A DNA stretch of 49,062 bases, taken from the NCBI GenBank assembly GCA_947626985.1, contig CANQUG010000022.1, positions 1-49,062 on the forward strand. The letters are read 5' to 3'. Every line of letters begins with the position of its first letter. The stretch's first letter is position 1. Shown in pieces: positions 33,292 to 41,256 of this stretch. The notes beneath the pieces are model-generated. The model was not told where the DNA came from and did not search any database. It saw only the letters and a list, made by a program, of their open reading frames with translations. The translations under genes and the position numbers were made by a program. This DNA comes from an uncultured Lachnospiraceae bacterium. GTDB taxonomy: Bacteria; Bacillota; Clostridia; Lachnospirales; Lachnospiraceae.

Positions 33292-33528
33292 TCAGGCTAC
33301 GCGGTATGGCATAACAGCGGTCATGGCGTTGTTAAGGAGCGGTCCGTCCGCATGGATATTCAGATCCAGAGTATCCGATAAATTCATACTGAAAATTCCC
33401 AGTATAGACTTGGCGTCAACTTTGTATTTGCCGGACATCAGATCCATGTCGCAGTCGATTCTGCTGATGTCAGCTACGAATTGTTTTACTGTTTCGATAG
33501 AATTTAATAAGACTTTTACTGTTTTCAT
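33292..33528 (-). CDS. HPr family protein lacking the phosphorylatable His (Crh-like)
   Basis: A 78-residue HPr-fold protein (MKTVKVLLNSIETVKQFVAD). The segment DAKSILGIFSMNL near residues 38-50 matches the regulatory Ser46 region of HPr (KSIMG), so phosphorylation by HPr kinase is possible. The active-site His15 region is absent: no His occurs where GLHARPA normally stands. That makes it unlikely to carry phosphate in the PTS and more like Crh, a catabolite-repression cofactor for CcpA. AAAGGAG lies 12 bases before the ATG. Its place between a sugar hydrolase and a sugar importer fits a regulatory role. Confidence 0.82.
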   Translation of the reverse strand: MKTVKVLLNSIETVKQFVADISRIDCDMDLMSGKYKVDAKSILGIFSMNLSDTLDLNIHADGPLLNNAMTAVMPYRVA

Positions 33529-33733
33529 AATTTATCTTTAACTCCTTTCTATAATTTGTACAGATGCTGCAGACATGTCTGTGAAAGTGTTTCTGAGGGC
33601 CGTCAGTTTTTCAGATCCGGAGTTTTCCGGCATTTTTTATGTCTGCTGTTCTCTGTACTGACCTAATCATATCCCGGATAAATCATAAAAACCAGAGTCT
33701 AAATTGACTTGTTTTAAGGCGATATTGATAAGC

Positions 33734-34633
33734 TTATCCTTTGACCGCTCCCATGGTGATCCCTTTGGTAAAGTATTTCTGGAAGATCAGAAACACGGTG
33801 ATAATGGGGATGGCAGCCAGGGAGGCTCCTGCCATGATCAGTCCGAAATCCGTGGAATTTTCAGACTGCAGCTTGGCGATACCCAGTGAAATGGTGAGAT
33901 TGCCGGTGCTGGTGAGCATGATCAGCTGCATAAAATAGTCGTTCCAGGAACTGATGAAGGTAAAGATGGCCAGAGCGCCGATTCCCGGTTTGATCATGGG
34001 GAGGGCTACGGAGAGAAAGGTCTTCCATTCCCCAGCTCCGTCGATTCTGGCGGCTTCCATCATCTCCCCCGGGATGCCCTCGGCAAACTGCTTGATCAGG
34101 AACACGCCGAAAGGCCATCCCACGATGGGAAGAATCACTGCCCAGATGGTGTTGTACAGGTTCAGGGCGGACATCTCCCGGAGAAGGGGGATCAGGATCA
34201 CCTGTTTGGGCAGGGCCATGGCGCATACGATCAGGGAAAACAGAAGAGTGCGCCCCGCAAAGCGCTTTTTGGCCAGCGCGTAACCTGCCATGGCGGCGGT
34301 GACGCAGGTGAGAAGCATGGATGTCACGGCCATGAACACGGTATTTGTCAGCCACCGCAGGGCGGCGGGCAGAGACGGACCGGTGACGGCCAGGTTTGTA
34401 AAGGGAATATGCAGTTCCCACAGAGGAGCCTTCTGACGGCTGAAAAGGGTTCGGTAGTTGTCCAGCACCCATTCCTGTGGCCACCACTGAGGCGCGGCTG
34501 CGTTGATGGCTCTGCCTGTTTTGAAGGAACCTGTGATGATCCAGTAGAGGGGAAAGGCGAATGCCAGCGCCAGGAGTACCACGATTGCAGTGGAGAATAT
34601 TTTATAGCAGAGGGAACGATTCAGAGTTTTCAT
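33734..34633 (-). CDS. Carbohydrate ABC transporter permease (MalG-type)
   Basis: A 299-residue inner-membrane permease with six transmembrane helices (first at about 12-33). The ATPase-contact loop is EAARIDGAGEWKTFLSVALP near residue 190, the EAA motif. The C-terminus (FTKGITMGAVKG) is the usual ending of MalG-type subunits. Third gene of the importer operon, starting 18 bases after the upstream permease. As in most such clostridial operons, no ATPase is encoded; a shared MsmK/UgpC-type ATPase elsewhere is expected. Confidence 0.95.
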   Translation of the reverse strand: MKTLNRSLCYKIFSTAIVVLLALAFAFPLYWIITGSFKTGRAINAAAPQWWPQEWVLDNYRTLFSRQKAPLWELHIPFTNLAVTGPSLPAALRWLTNTVFMAVTSMLLTCVTAAMAGYALAKKRFAGRTLLFSLIVCAMALPKQVILIPLLREMSALNLYNTIWAVILPIVGWPFGVFLIKQFAEGIPGEMMEAARIDGAGEWKTFLSVALPMIKPGIGALAIFTFISSWNDYFMQLIMLTSTGNLTISLGIAKLQSENSTDFGLIMAGASLAAIPIITVFLIFQKYFTKGITMGAVKG

Positions 34634-34651
34634 GGCGGTTTTCCTCCCTTC

Positions 34652-35548
34652 TCAGTCTGAACGGGCCATTTTAAACTGGACGGCGGAGAGAACGGCGATG
34701 ATCACGGCCAGAACCACTCCCATGGCGTTGCCGTAGCCATAGCGGTACAGTTTAAAGGCGTTGTGGTAGATATAGTACATGATGGTGTCCGTGCTGTGGT
34801 TCGGTCCGCCGCTGGTGAGCAGCTGGATAAGGGCAAAGCACTGGAAGCTGTTGATGGTGGTGATAACCAGAATGTACAGGGTGGTGGGCATGATCTGGGA
34901 CCACTTGATCTTCCAGAAGCACTGGAATTTCGTGGCTCCGTCCACTTCCGCCGCCTCCACGAGGGACTGATCCACGTTATTCAGTGCGGAGATGTAGAGC
35001 ACGATGGGCTGTCCCACGGAGGTGGTGAGAAGGATGAGGATGATGCAGCCCAGGGCGAACCGTTCGTCTCCCAGCCAGTTGATATTTTTTTCCAGGAGTC
35101 CCAGCCTTTTTCCGGCGTAGTTGAAGATGCCGTAATAATTGTTGAACATCCATTTCCACACTACGGTGACGGCCACGGAGCCTGTCACCACGGGAAGATA
35201 GAAGATGCACCGGAAAATGGAGCAGAAGGGTTCCCTCATATTATAGATCACGGAGCTTACCCAGAGGGAGAATATGCACACGAAGGGAACGGATACGGCC
35301 ACGATGACGGCGGTGTTTTTCAGCGCGTACAGAAAGTTTCTGTCCTGAAACAGTTCCCGGTAATTCCCCAGACCCACGAAGATATCCGCTCTTTTCATGG
35401 TGGAATCGAAGAAGCTGGTAACTATGCACAGCGCCATGGGATAAATAACGAATCCCAGGAAAAAGATCAGGCTGGGAAGCAGGAAGGCGTATCCCGCAAT
35501 GGTCTCCCGGCGTGCCAGCGCTCTGCTCATAGGGTGATTGCTTTTCAT
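34652..35548 (-). CDS. Carbohydrate ABC transporter permease (MalF/UgpA-type)
   Basis: A 298-residue permease, six transmembrane helices (first at about 16-38, GYAFLLPSLIFFLGFVIYPM). The EAA loop is EAAEVDGATKFQCFWKIKWS near residue 197. Pairs with the MalG-type subunit next to it to form the channel. Begins 86 bases after the solute-binding gene with a terminator-like hairpin between, so it is probably expressed at a lower level. AAGGAGACC precedes the start. Confidence 0.95.
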   Translation of the reverse strand: MKSNHPMSRALARRETIAGYAFLLPSLIFFLGFVIYPMALCIVTSFFDSTMKRADIFVGLGNYRELFQDRNFLYALKNTAVIVAVSVPFVCIFSLWVSSVIYNMREPFCSIFRCIFYLPVVTGSVAVTVVWKWMFNNYYGIFNYAGKRLGLLEKNINWLGDERFALGCIILILLTTSVGQPIVLYISALNNVDQSLVEAAEVDGATKFQCFWKIKWSQIMPTTLYILVITTINSFQCFALIQLLTSGGPNHSTDTIMYYIYHNAFKLYRYGYGNAMGVVLAVIIAVLSAVQFKMARSD

Positions 35549-35567
35549 AGATGGTCTCCTTTTCTGA

Positions 35568-35603
35568 AAAAATCACCCTTCCTGCACGGGAGCAGGAAGG
35601 GTG
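35568..35603 (-). terminator. Intercistronic leaky terminator between solute-binding protein and permeases
   Basis: A perfect 12-bp stem, CACCCTTCCTGC (35574-35585) with GCAGGAAGGGTG (35592-35603), followed on the minus strand by GATTTTTTC. It should stop part of the transcription or protect the upstream message, so that more binding protein than permease is made. Confidence 0.85.
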
Positions 35604-35634
35604 TGCATTTTAATCAGTACTGTCTGAAACTGTT

Positions 35635-36894
35635 TTACTGTACGGCGGCCGCGTTGGCAGTGGCGGTGAATTCCTCCACGGCCGTCTTCACGTCGGTGCC
35701 GGAACCGATCTGCTGAAGCATGTTCCACCATGCGGTACGCGCCTCTGCCCAGCCGGGAACCACCTGATAGTAGTCTCCCATGCGGGGAACGAAGACGGAG
35801 TATTCGGTCATCAGATCGTTGTCCTCGTAGATATTGGTTCCCAGATCCTTTACGGGCCAGTAGGTGGAGGCCTTTACGCTCTCAGGCGCCTGGGCTTCGT
35901 CGTTGGCCATGAAGTCGATGAAGGTTTTGGCTGCGGCAATTTTCGTCTCGTCGCCGTTGTCAAAGACGCCGAAGCCCCAGATGCCGCCGCAGAGGGCGGG
36001 GTCTCCATTCTCACTGGGGAATGCCATGGGAAGGATGTCAAACTCCGTGTTTTCCGCATTCGCGGCGTCCTGGCCCACATTCCAGCAGAAAGCCATGGCC
36101 AGAGTGCCGTTGCAGAAGAGGTTGATCTCGTCGCCGCCTGCGATGGAAGCGTCGAAACTGATTCCGTCCATACCGGCGAGAAGCTCCAGCGCACGGATGT
36201 TCTCTTCGCTGTTCAGGGTGTATTCGGTGTGCTCCGCATTGGTAAAGGCGCCTCCGTAGAGGTTGTTCACCAGTGCGCGGGTGCCCTGGTCTCCGCCCTG
36301 TCCGCTGCAGTAGACGGCGCCGACGGTTTCGTGGCCGCTGTCATAGACGGCCTGTACAGCCTTAACGAAGTTTTCCGTCGTCCAGGTGCGGGTTTCCTCA
36401 TCCAGATACTGGAGGGCGTCCGCCGCCTCGAAGAGGTCTCTGTTAACGGCCATCGTGTGAGCCGTCATGCAAAGGGGGTACTCGTAGAATACGCCGTCAC
36501 TGTTCTGACAGGCTGCTTCCACGGAGTCATAAATGGCTTCTTTCGCCTCGTCTGTCCACAGATCGCTCAGGTCTGCCATCAGTCCCTTCGCGCCCCAGTT
36601 GGTAACCAGACGCTCCGGTCCTTCAAAAATGATGTCCGGCGCCTGTCCGCCCTCGATGGCGGTGTTCACCTGGTCGTCGCCGTTGGTGTAGTCCAGATAT
36701 TCCACGGTTACGTGAATGTCCGGATGCGCTTCATGAAAGCCTGCGATCAGGCCTTCCACGGTGGCGGCGTCCACCCAGTTCCCTACAGGGTAGGTCCACA
36801 GGGTGATATCGACTGCTTCCGCTTCCGCGGATACGGCGGCGGGAAATACAAGACACCCGGCAAGGGTCAGTGCCAAAAGTTTGCGACGTTTCAT
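35635..36894 (-). CDS. Extracellular solute-binding protein of a carbohydrate ABC importer
   Basis: A 419-residue family 1 solute-binding protein. The signal (MKRRKLLALTLAGCLVFPAA) is ambiguous: LAGC at residues 11-14 is a perfect lipobox, yet the hydrophobic run continues to VSAEAEA, a signal peptidase I site. Lipid anchoring is usual in this phylum. The mature part has typical blocks, e.g. APDIIFEGPERLVTNWGAKG near 84 and PSENGDPALCGGIWGFGVF near 290. First gene of the importer operon with a strong promoter 58 bases upstream and GGAGGG before the ATG. Substrate unknown; nearby GH35 and GH2 genes suggest beta-galactosides. Confidence 0.93.
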   Translation of the reverse strand: MKRRKLLALTLAGCLVFPAAVSAEAEAVDITLWTYPVGNWVDAATVEGLIAGFHEAHPDIHVTVEYLDYTNGDDQVNTAIEGGQAPDIIFEGPERLVTNWGAKGLMADLSDLWTDEAKEAIYDSVEAACQNSDGVFYEYPLCMTAHTMAVNRDLFEAADALQYLDEETRTWTTENFVKAVQAVYDSGHETVGAVYCSGQGGDQGTRALVNNLYGGAFTNAEHTEYTLNSEENIRALELLAGMDGISFDASIAGGDEINLFCNGTLAMAFCWNVGQDAANAENTEFDILPMAFPSENGDPALCGGIWGFGVFDNGDETKIAAAKTFIDFMANDEAQAPESVKASTYWPVKDLGTNIYEDNDLMTEYSVFVPRMGDYYQVVPGWAEARTAWWNMLQQIGSGTDVKTAVEEFTATANAAAVQ

Positions 36895-36951
36895 AAAAGC
36901 CCTCCTTTTAAAATGGTATGATTTTTATACGGTTTGCTGCCTGGGATTGCT

Positions 36952-36980
36952 ATTCTACCTGCTGAACGGGACTGCGTCAA
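36952..36980 (-). promoter_or_regulatory. Sigma-A promoter of the sugar importer operon
   Basis: On the minus strand TTGACG (complement 36975-36980), exactly 17 bases, then TAGAAT (complement 36952-36957). The rest of 36895-37189 is A+T-rich with no gene; operator sites are not identifiable. Confidence 0.72.
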
Positions 36981-37189
36981 TGAAAATTGCGAAAATAGAT
37001 TTATAGATTGCGGAATTGAGAAATAATATGCAAATATAAGTCTGAATTGAGCGGGATTTTACCATTTTTTTGGGTCAAAAGCTTTGCAGACGGATGAAGA
37101 GGAGCAATTTTTTCCAGTATGAATCATGGAATAAAAACGGATTTTCTCATGGCGAAGGTGAAGATTCGAATACTTTTTCCGCGAATCAA

Positions 37190-37783
37190 TTATTCTGAAT
37201 ATGGTTTAAAACGGTCTTTTTCCACGGCCTCATATAAGTCCTTTCCCATTTTTTGCTCAAAATAGTCTTTTAATGCCAGATTGGTGTTCCATTTATCCAA
37301 GTCATAGGTACCGTAGCGCATCCGGACGTCATTCATTCTGTCAACAATATTCATGACGCCTTCTGCACCGGATATTGCATCGCAGAGCTGTATCAGTTTA
37401 TCATATTCATCAAATTTTATTTCCTGCAGTTTCGTTTTTATAAGCCTGGTTTCTTCCTCGGTAGTATCAAAATTACCGGAATACCCTTCTATTTTATGTT
37501 CATTGAAGGAGTGTGTAAGACATATTCTGGCTGCATCATCATATCCCAGAGACATCATATAAGTATATCCGTCGGAGACATGTCCCAAATGTCTTTTTCC
37601 AAATCGTCTGCCAATGTCATGCAGTAATCCGAGTACATAGGCCTTGTCTGAATTCATACCGCATAAAGCAGCAATTTTTTCGGCACAGTGAGCAGTTGTT
37701 CTGCTGTGATTTCCCCACGGTCCGGGATTTAATTTTTCTGCTTCTTTTAATAATCGTAATGCTTCTTTTCTATCCGGATACAT
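37190..37783 (-). CDS. HD domain phosphohydrolase
   Basis: A 197-residue HD-superfamily metal hydrolase. The ligands are visible: NHSRTTAHCAEKIA (first His, residue about 26), LGLLHDIGRRFG near 51 (the HD pair) and QLCDAISGAEGV near 133 (last Asp). This group acts on nucleotides or phosphate esters; the exact substrate is unknown. The gene is A+T-rich relative to the importer operon and is followed by no clear partner, so it may belong to the same acquired block as the genes to its right. Confidence 0.85.
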   Translation of the reverse strand: MYPDRKEALRLLKEAEKLNPGPWGNHSRTTAHCAEKIAALCGMNSDKAYVLGLLHDIGRRFGKRHLGHVSDGYTYMMSLGYDDAARICLTHSFNEHKIEGYSGNFDTTEEETRLIKTKLQEIKFDEYDKLIQLCDAISGAEGVMNIVDRMNDVRMRYGTYDLDKWNTNLALKDYFEQKMGKDLYEAVEKDRFKPYSE

Positions 37784-37988
37784 GTTATTTTATCCTTTTC
37801 ATATATATACTTTTGAGGTTGGAGGCTTTTTCATCCATATCATTCATTTGCTGACTATACTTACAGTCTTATTTCTTAGATAAACCGATGTGATTCGCCG
37901 ATATATGCACACAATCTTTGATATGATGGAAACGGGAAAGAAGTTACAGAAACAGATTGTTCTCAGTAGCAAACGGGAATTTTCAGTA

Positions 37989-38462
37989 TCACAAACGACA
38001 AAGCATGATATATTCTTCCTCGTTTTCATCTACAATTTCAAATCCCGTTTTTTTATACATTTTTACGGCATAGTTTGCTTTTTGCACAGCAAGCGATGCT
38101 TGTTTATATCCTCTGTCTTTGAGAATGCGAAGCATTTCCTTCATCAATTCAGTACCGATTCCCAGGCCCCGATACTCTTTGTACAAGGATATTGCAAAAG
38201 ATGGCGTGTCATTGTCTATGTGTCCGTAATCATTCATGATGCGAACCCAGACAGCGCCGACAGGGGTATTATCAATTTCTGCAGCCAGTCCAATATCGTC
38301 CTTTTTCGTCCCAAAATCAGTTATATACACCTGCAGTTCCGGCTGATTAATAATTGATCTGGGCGGCGCAGGAGTTCCCGGCGGCACAAAAATAGCTTCA
38401 TATAAAAAGTCTTCCAGTAAGCTGTTTTCTCCCTCTGAAATTCTTCTGATTTTATACTCCAT
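37989..38462 (-). CDS. GNAT family N-acetyltransferase
   Basis: 157 residues. Typical GNAT layout: MEYKIRRISEGENSLLEDFL at the start, VGAVWVRIMND near residue 65, and the acetyl-CoA loop YRGLGIGTELMKEMLRIL near 97-114, then YAVKMYKKTGFEIVDENE near 132. Substrate unknown. The start at 38462 has GAAGGAG seven bases upstream; the longer frame to 38714 overlaps the DUF3791 gene and is rejected. It lies 94 bp after the DUF3791 gene on the same strand, so it may be the last gene of that operon. Confidence 0.88.
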   Translation of the reverse strand: MEYKIRRISEGENSLLEDFLYEAIFVPPGTPAPPRSIINQPELQVYITDFGTKKDDIGLAAEIDNTPVGAVWVRIMNDYGHIDNDTPSFAISLYKEYRGLGIGTELMKEMLRILKDRGYKQASLAVQKANYAVKMYKKTGFEIVDENEEEYIMLCRL

Positions 38463-38556
38463 GATCGTCTCCTTCAAACATTTGTTTATCGTTCTGATTA
38501 ATTTTCCGGCGGACGTAAAGCCTGGACAGACGCCTGCCTGACGATTATAGCGGGTT

Positions 38557-38781
38557 TTATTGTTCTTCTGCGGGAACTTCTGCACCATGCGCGCGCAGAT
38601 AGAGGTCAATATCCCGATTGATATAATTGTGCCCGGTTGTATGCAGGACATCGTAAAATTCGCGGATATAATCAAATACGCCGTACCGTGCAAAGATTCT
38701 GGCTGTCTCCGCACCGCTTAAATGTCGGTACTGCTTATAGTTTTCCAGACAAAATATAGTGAACGTCGCCTCTTTACTCAT
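38557..38781 (-). CDS. DUF3791 domain protein
   Basis: A 74-residue helical protein (MSKEATFTIFCLENYKQYRH) matching the DUF3791 family as I know it, with the conserved ETARIFARYGVFDYIREFYD and the ending YINRDIDLYLRAHG. The family is common in Firmicutes next to DUF3990 proteins and is thought to be its companion, possibly an antitoxin, though I know of no proof. Starts 12 bases after the upstream gene. Confidence 0.8.
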   Translation of the reverse strand: MSKEATFTIFCLENYKQYRHLSGAETARIFARYGVFDYIREFYDVLHTTGHNYINRDIDLYLRAHGAEVPAEEQ

Positions 38782-38793
38782 GGAATTTCCTCT

Positions 38794-39030
38794 TTAAACA
38801 TCCGGGAAGCTGATCTCCCCAGTGCGTTTCTCCTGTTCGTACAATGCATACAGCATACAGGTACTGTACTGCCATACCTTCGTTTCTTCCTGTTCCAGTA
38901 TGGCGTACAGCTTTGAAGCGTACAGCTGTTTAATGGCGTCTTCTTCGGGAATGCTCTGTTTATCGGTGATCATTGAAACTAAATCTGCACTGATTGCTGG
39001 CATGAGAGCTGTAAACTGTTCCTGTACCAT
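38794..39030 (-). CDS. Hypothetical 78-residue protein of the DUF3990/DUF3791 operon
   Basis: No recognised domain. Two helices are likely (VQEQFTALMPAISADLVSMI and EEDAIKQLYASKLYAILEQE), followed by a TKVWQYSTCMLYALYEQEKR stretch and the ending TGEISFPDV. Its genes lies ten bases after the DUF3990 stop, and 12 bases before DUF3791. The same small protein seems to accompany DUF3990 in other clostridia, from memory. GGAGGAG lies about six bases before the ATG. Confidence 0.75.
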   Translation of the reverse strand: MVQEQFTALMPAISADLVSMITDKQSIPEEDAIKQLYASKLYAILEQEETKVWQYSTCMLYALYEQEKRTGEISFPDV

Positions 39031-39040
39031 AGGGCTCCTC

Positions 39041-39535
39041 CTATCTTATTTCATGAGACTTGATGAATTGCATGTATAAAAGAGATTTTTCGGTGTGAAA
39101 GGTCCATTGGTCATGCAGAACCTCGGTCTTTAATTTTTTTATTGTATATTCCGCATCATATATGCCCGTTTCAAAGTATCGGATGGACTGATAGACATTA
39201 TCGTCCGCAACAGGCCCAATATGGATATCAGATTTGTCTCCGGCCGACTTTCCGCTTCTGTTGGTGACGACAAAGTTCAGCCATTTCAAATTGGCGGATT
39301 CAAAGCGTTTGATTTCGCAGTTCTTTTCTGCTGCTTCTAAATCGAACTCATAAACAGACACATAACTGATGTCTTTTTTTTCTCGGCGCATCTTGATTTT
39401 TGCCCAGCGCTCCGCCTGTTCATAAGATGTAGTTGTATAAAACCCAGCGCCGAAGTCCAAATAGTTATCTTCTTTCTTCTTTTTTCGGATTTCCGGCCGC
39501 TCGACAAGCTCTGTACTGCCGTGATAGAGTATCAT
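39041..39535 (-). CDS. DUF3990 protein, ADP-ribosyltransferase-like
   Basis: A 164-residue protein of the DUF3990 family. The opening ILYHGSTELVERPEI followed by DFGAGFYTTTSYEQAERWAK is the HGS...GxGFYTT pattern of ADP-ribosyltransferase-fold toxins, where the first block binds NAD. A later FVVTNRSGKSAGDKSDIHIG segment is also family-typical (phenotype of PIN-less ART). No catalytic Glu can be assigned with certainty by eye. Its ATG overlaps the stop of the upstream 61-residue gene by four bases (ATGA). Suggested role: toxin of a small multi-gene toxin-antitoxin operon, inferred. Confidence 0.8.
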   Translation of the reverse strand: MILYHGSTELVERPEIRKKKKEDNYLDFGAGFYTTTSYEQAERWAKIKMRREKKDISYVSVYEFDLEAAEKNCEIKRFESANLKWLNFVVTNRSGKSAGDKSDIHIGPVADDNVYQSIRYFETGIYDAEYTIKKLKTEVLHDQWTFHTEKSLLYMQFIKSHEIR

Positions 39536-39717
39536 GTAAGTTCCTCCAATATCTTATGAATCGCAGCATTGTTTCGCAATGTTTCCGAAGTACAAGCGTT
39601 TCTTTCAGTGCAGAAAATCAACGATCCTTTTGGAAGTGCAGCAGGCTGCGCTTTGTACTGTTGAATCATCTGCGCATTTTGCAGAACTTTGTTTTTCTCA
39701 ATAGATTTGCTCAGCAT
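39532..39717 (-). CDS. Hypothetical 61-residue protein, first gene of the DUF3990 operon
   Basis: No family recognised. It reads MLSKSIEKNKVLQNAQMIQQ and later LPKGSLIFCTERNACTSETL, with a predicted helix at each end. The stop overlaps the DUF3990 start (ATGA), so the two are translated together. A promoter (TTGATT-16-TATCCT) ends about 20 bases upstream of the ATG, and GTGGGA may be its ribosome site. A longer open frame to 39933 exists but the DNA to the left of the promoter is better explained as another gene's remnant. Confidence 0.6.
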   Translation of the reverse strand: MLSKSIEKNKVLQNAQMIQQYKAQPAALPKGSLIFCTERNACTSETLRNNAAIHKILEELT

Positions 39718-39736
39718 TTTCCCACATCTCAACAAT

Positions 39737-39764
39737 AGGATACCACATGTTTTTAAAAAATCAA
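39737..39764 (-). promoter_or_regulatory. Candidate promoter of the DUF3990/DUF3791 operon
   Basis: On the minus strand TTGATT (complement 39759-39764), 16 bases, TATCCT (complement 39737-39742). Confidence 0.5.
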
Positions 39765-39790
39765 TGCCCATGTGTGTGAGGCACGGAATT

Positions 39791-39952
39791 TTATCTTTGA
39801 GAGATGCGCGAAGCAAATGGTCCATTTGCCTTTGCCTTTTTTTCAAGCAGCATAAACGGTTTATCGTACAACGCTGCAACAGGAAATTTCTTCTCGATTT
39901 CCGTGTAGTCTCCTTGCAGCAATTCATGCTCAATGTTAGATTCTATAGCTCC
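39791..39952 (-). pseudogene. Short gene remnant upstream of the DUF3990 operon
   Basis: An in-frame stretch of 53 codons bounded by stops and without a start codon. It has protein-like character (HELLQGDYTEIEKKFPVAAL and YDKPFMLLEKKAKANGPFAS), not low complexity. I do not recognise the family. It overlaps, in another frame, an end-of-gene-like reading (RHPEALRPEEL then stop at about 39945). Probably debris of genes lost when the block was assembled. Confidence 0.4.
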
Positions 39953-40031
39953 TCAGGACGGAGAGCTTCCGGATGACGCAGATAATGCGGAAGCGCCGGC
40001 TCTGCCGCAGGCCCGGGTCGCCGACTATGGT

Positions 40032-40060
40032 TTGACAGGCCCGGTGAAACTTGTTATTTT
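40032..40060 (+). promoter_or_regulatory. Sigma-A promoter before the structured element at 40.06 kb
   Basis: Consensus TTGACA (40032-40037), 17 bases, TATTTT (40055-40060). Expected transcript start near 40067. Confidence 0.72.
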
Positions 40061-40063
40061 TAT

Positions 40064-40191
40064 GTCATAGGAAATTCTGTTGGATTTCCTGTGACACAAA
40101 AGTGCTCTGCGGGATTGCACTGCGGCGGATTGGAAGATGTCGCTGGGGCGACCCGCCGCGGGCGGAGAATCCCGTAGGCGGGATTCTTTTT
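40064..40191 (+). ncRNA. Structured leader or small RNA with intrinsic terminator, upstream of the NIF3-family gene
   Basis: Four stems in order. First, GTCATAGGAAAT (40064-40075) with ATTTCCTGTGAC (40084-40095). Second, AGTGC/GCACT (40101, 40117). Third, GCGGCGG/CCGCCGC (40122, 40153) enclosing GTCGC/GCGAC (40139, 40148). Fourth, a perfect nine-base stem AGAATCCCG/CGGGATTCT (40166, 40179) with a TAGG loop and a T-run, i.e. an intrinsic terminator 31 bases before the gene. A consensus promoter lies just upstream. So it is either a riboswitch-like attenuated leader or a separate RNA of about 125 bases. It matches no riboswitch class I know. Confidence 0.55.
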
Positions 40192-40222
40192 CTAAGAGAA
40201 AAAAGACAGTGAGGTGAAAGTT

Positions 40223-41083
40223 ATGACAGTACAGGAACTGATCAACAGAATAAAAGAAAAGACCGGGATTGATATCCCTCCGGAGTATACGTGCGATCAG
40301 CTGATTACCGGGCGGCCGGAGATGGAAGTGAAAAAAGTAGCAGTTACCTTTATGGCCACGGTGGATGTGATCCGGGAGGCAGTCCGGCAGGGTGTGAATG
40401 TTATCATCACCCACGAACCGACCTGGTTTAACGGCATGGATCGTATGGACTGGGTACAGGAAGATCCGGTATATCTGGAAAAGAAGAAGCTGATTGAGGA
40501 GAATCAGATTGCTGTCTGGAGATTTCATGATCATATGCATATGGGGAATGCGGATGAGATTTATACCGGTTTTGACCGGGAGTTCGGATGGGGCGCATAC
40601 CGCACGGAAGTAACGGATACGGCAAAATACAAAGAGGAAGATCCCGAAAAGGCAGAGTTCTGGAAAAGGTTCGGAGCGATCTATCAGATCCCTGCCACAA
40701 CGCTCTCTGATCTGGCGCAGTTTTTTAAAGAGAAAACCGGGTTGGACGTCATTCAGATCGTCGGTGATCCCCGGATGCGGGTGGAAAGGGTATCCGTTCT
40801 GGTGGGCGGAGGAAGCCTCGGACTTGGCCGGGAGGAGGCGCCGATGATACAGATGTTCCGGGAAAATATTGATGTGGCAGTGTGCGGAGATATCACGGAA
40901 TGGACGCTGTCCGCGTATGTGAGGGATGCGGCCATGATGGGGATGAACAAAGGCATGGTTGTCCTGGGACATGAGAGAAGTGAGGAGTGGGGAATGAAAT
41001 ACCTTACGGACTGGCTGCAGGATATCCTGGAGGGGATACCGGCGGTATTTATCGACGCGAAGGAACCGTTTATGTATTTGTGA
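40223..41083 (+). CDS. NIF3-family (DUF34) metal-binding protein
   Basis: A 286-residue member of the NIF3/DUF34 family, often annotated GTP cyclohydrolase 1 type 2; its real role is debated. The metal-binding residues are visible in NVIITHEPTWF near 62, FHDHMHMGNADEIYTGF near 102 and SEEWGMKYL, with GMVVLGHERSEEWG near 250. The start at 40223 has GAGGTG eight bases upstream; nine bases more to 40214 would give a GTG without a site. It follows the structured element and precedes a GH4 gene 173 bases on. Confidence 0.88.
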   Translation: MTVQELINRIKEKTGIDIPPEYTCDQLITGRPEMEVKKVAVTFMATVDVIREAVRQGVNVIITHEPTWFNGMDRMDWVQEDPVYLEKKKLIEENQIAVWRFHDHMHMGNADEIYTGFDREFGWGAYRTEVTDTAKYKEEDPEKAEFWKRFGAIYQIPATTLSDLAQFFKEKTGLDVIQIVGDPRMRVERVSVLVGGGSLGLGREEAPMIQMFRENIDVAVCGDITEWTLSAYVRDAAMMGMNKGMVVLGHERSEEWGMKYLTDWLQDILEGIPAVFIDAKEPFMYL

Positions 41084-41256
41084 TCTGCCAGCTGAAATGA
41101 ACAGGCGGCGGGGTATACTTTTCAAGTCTGATCGGGGATTGAATCCGCTCTCCGCAAAGGTTATAATCATTTTATTGTCACCGGCTTTCCGCAGTCAGTG
41201 ATCGAGGAAATAACGCACAACGATAATATACACTTTTGGCAAGGAGGATCAGACCA

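Noticed and set aside
40025-41170. 381-codon frame antisense to the NIF3-family gene
   Set aside because: Shadow frame; it also crosses the structured element.
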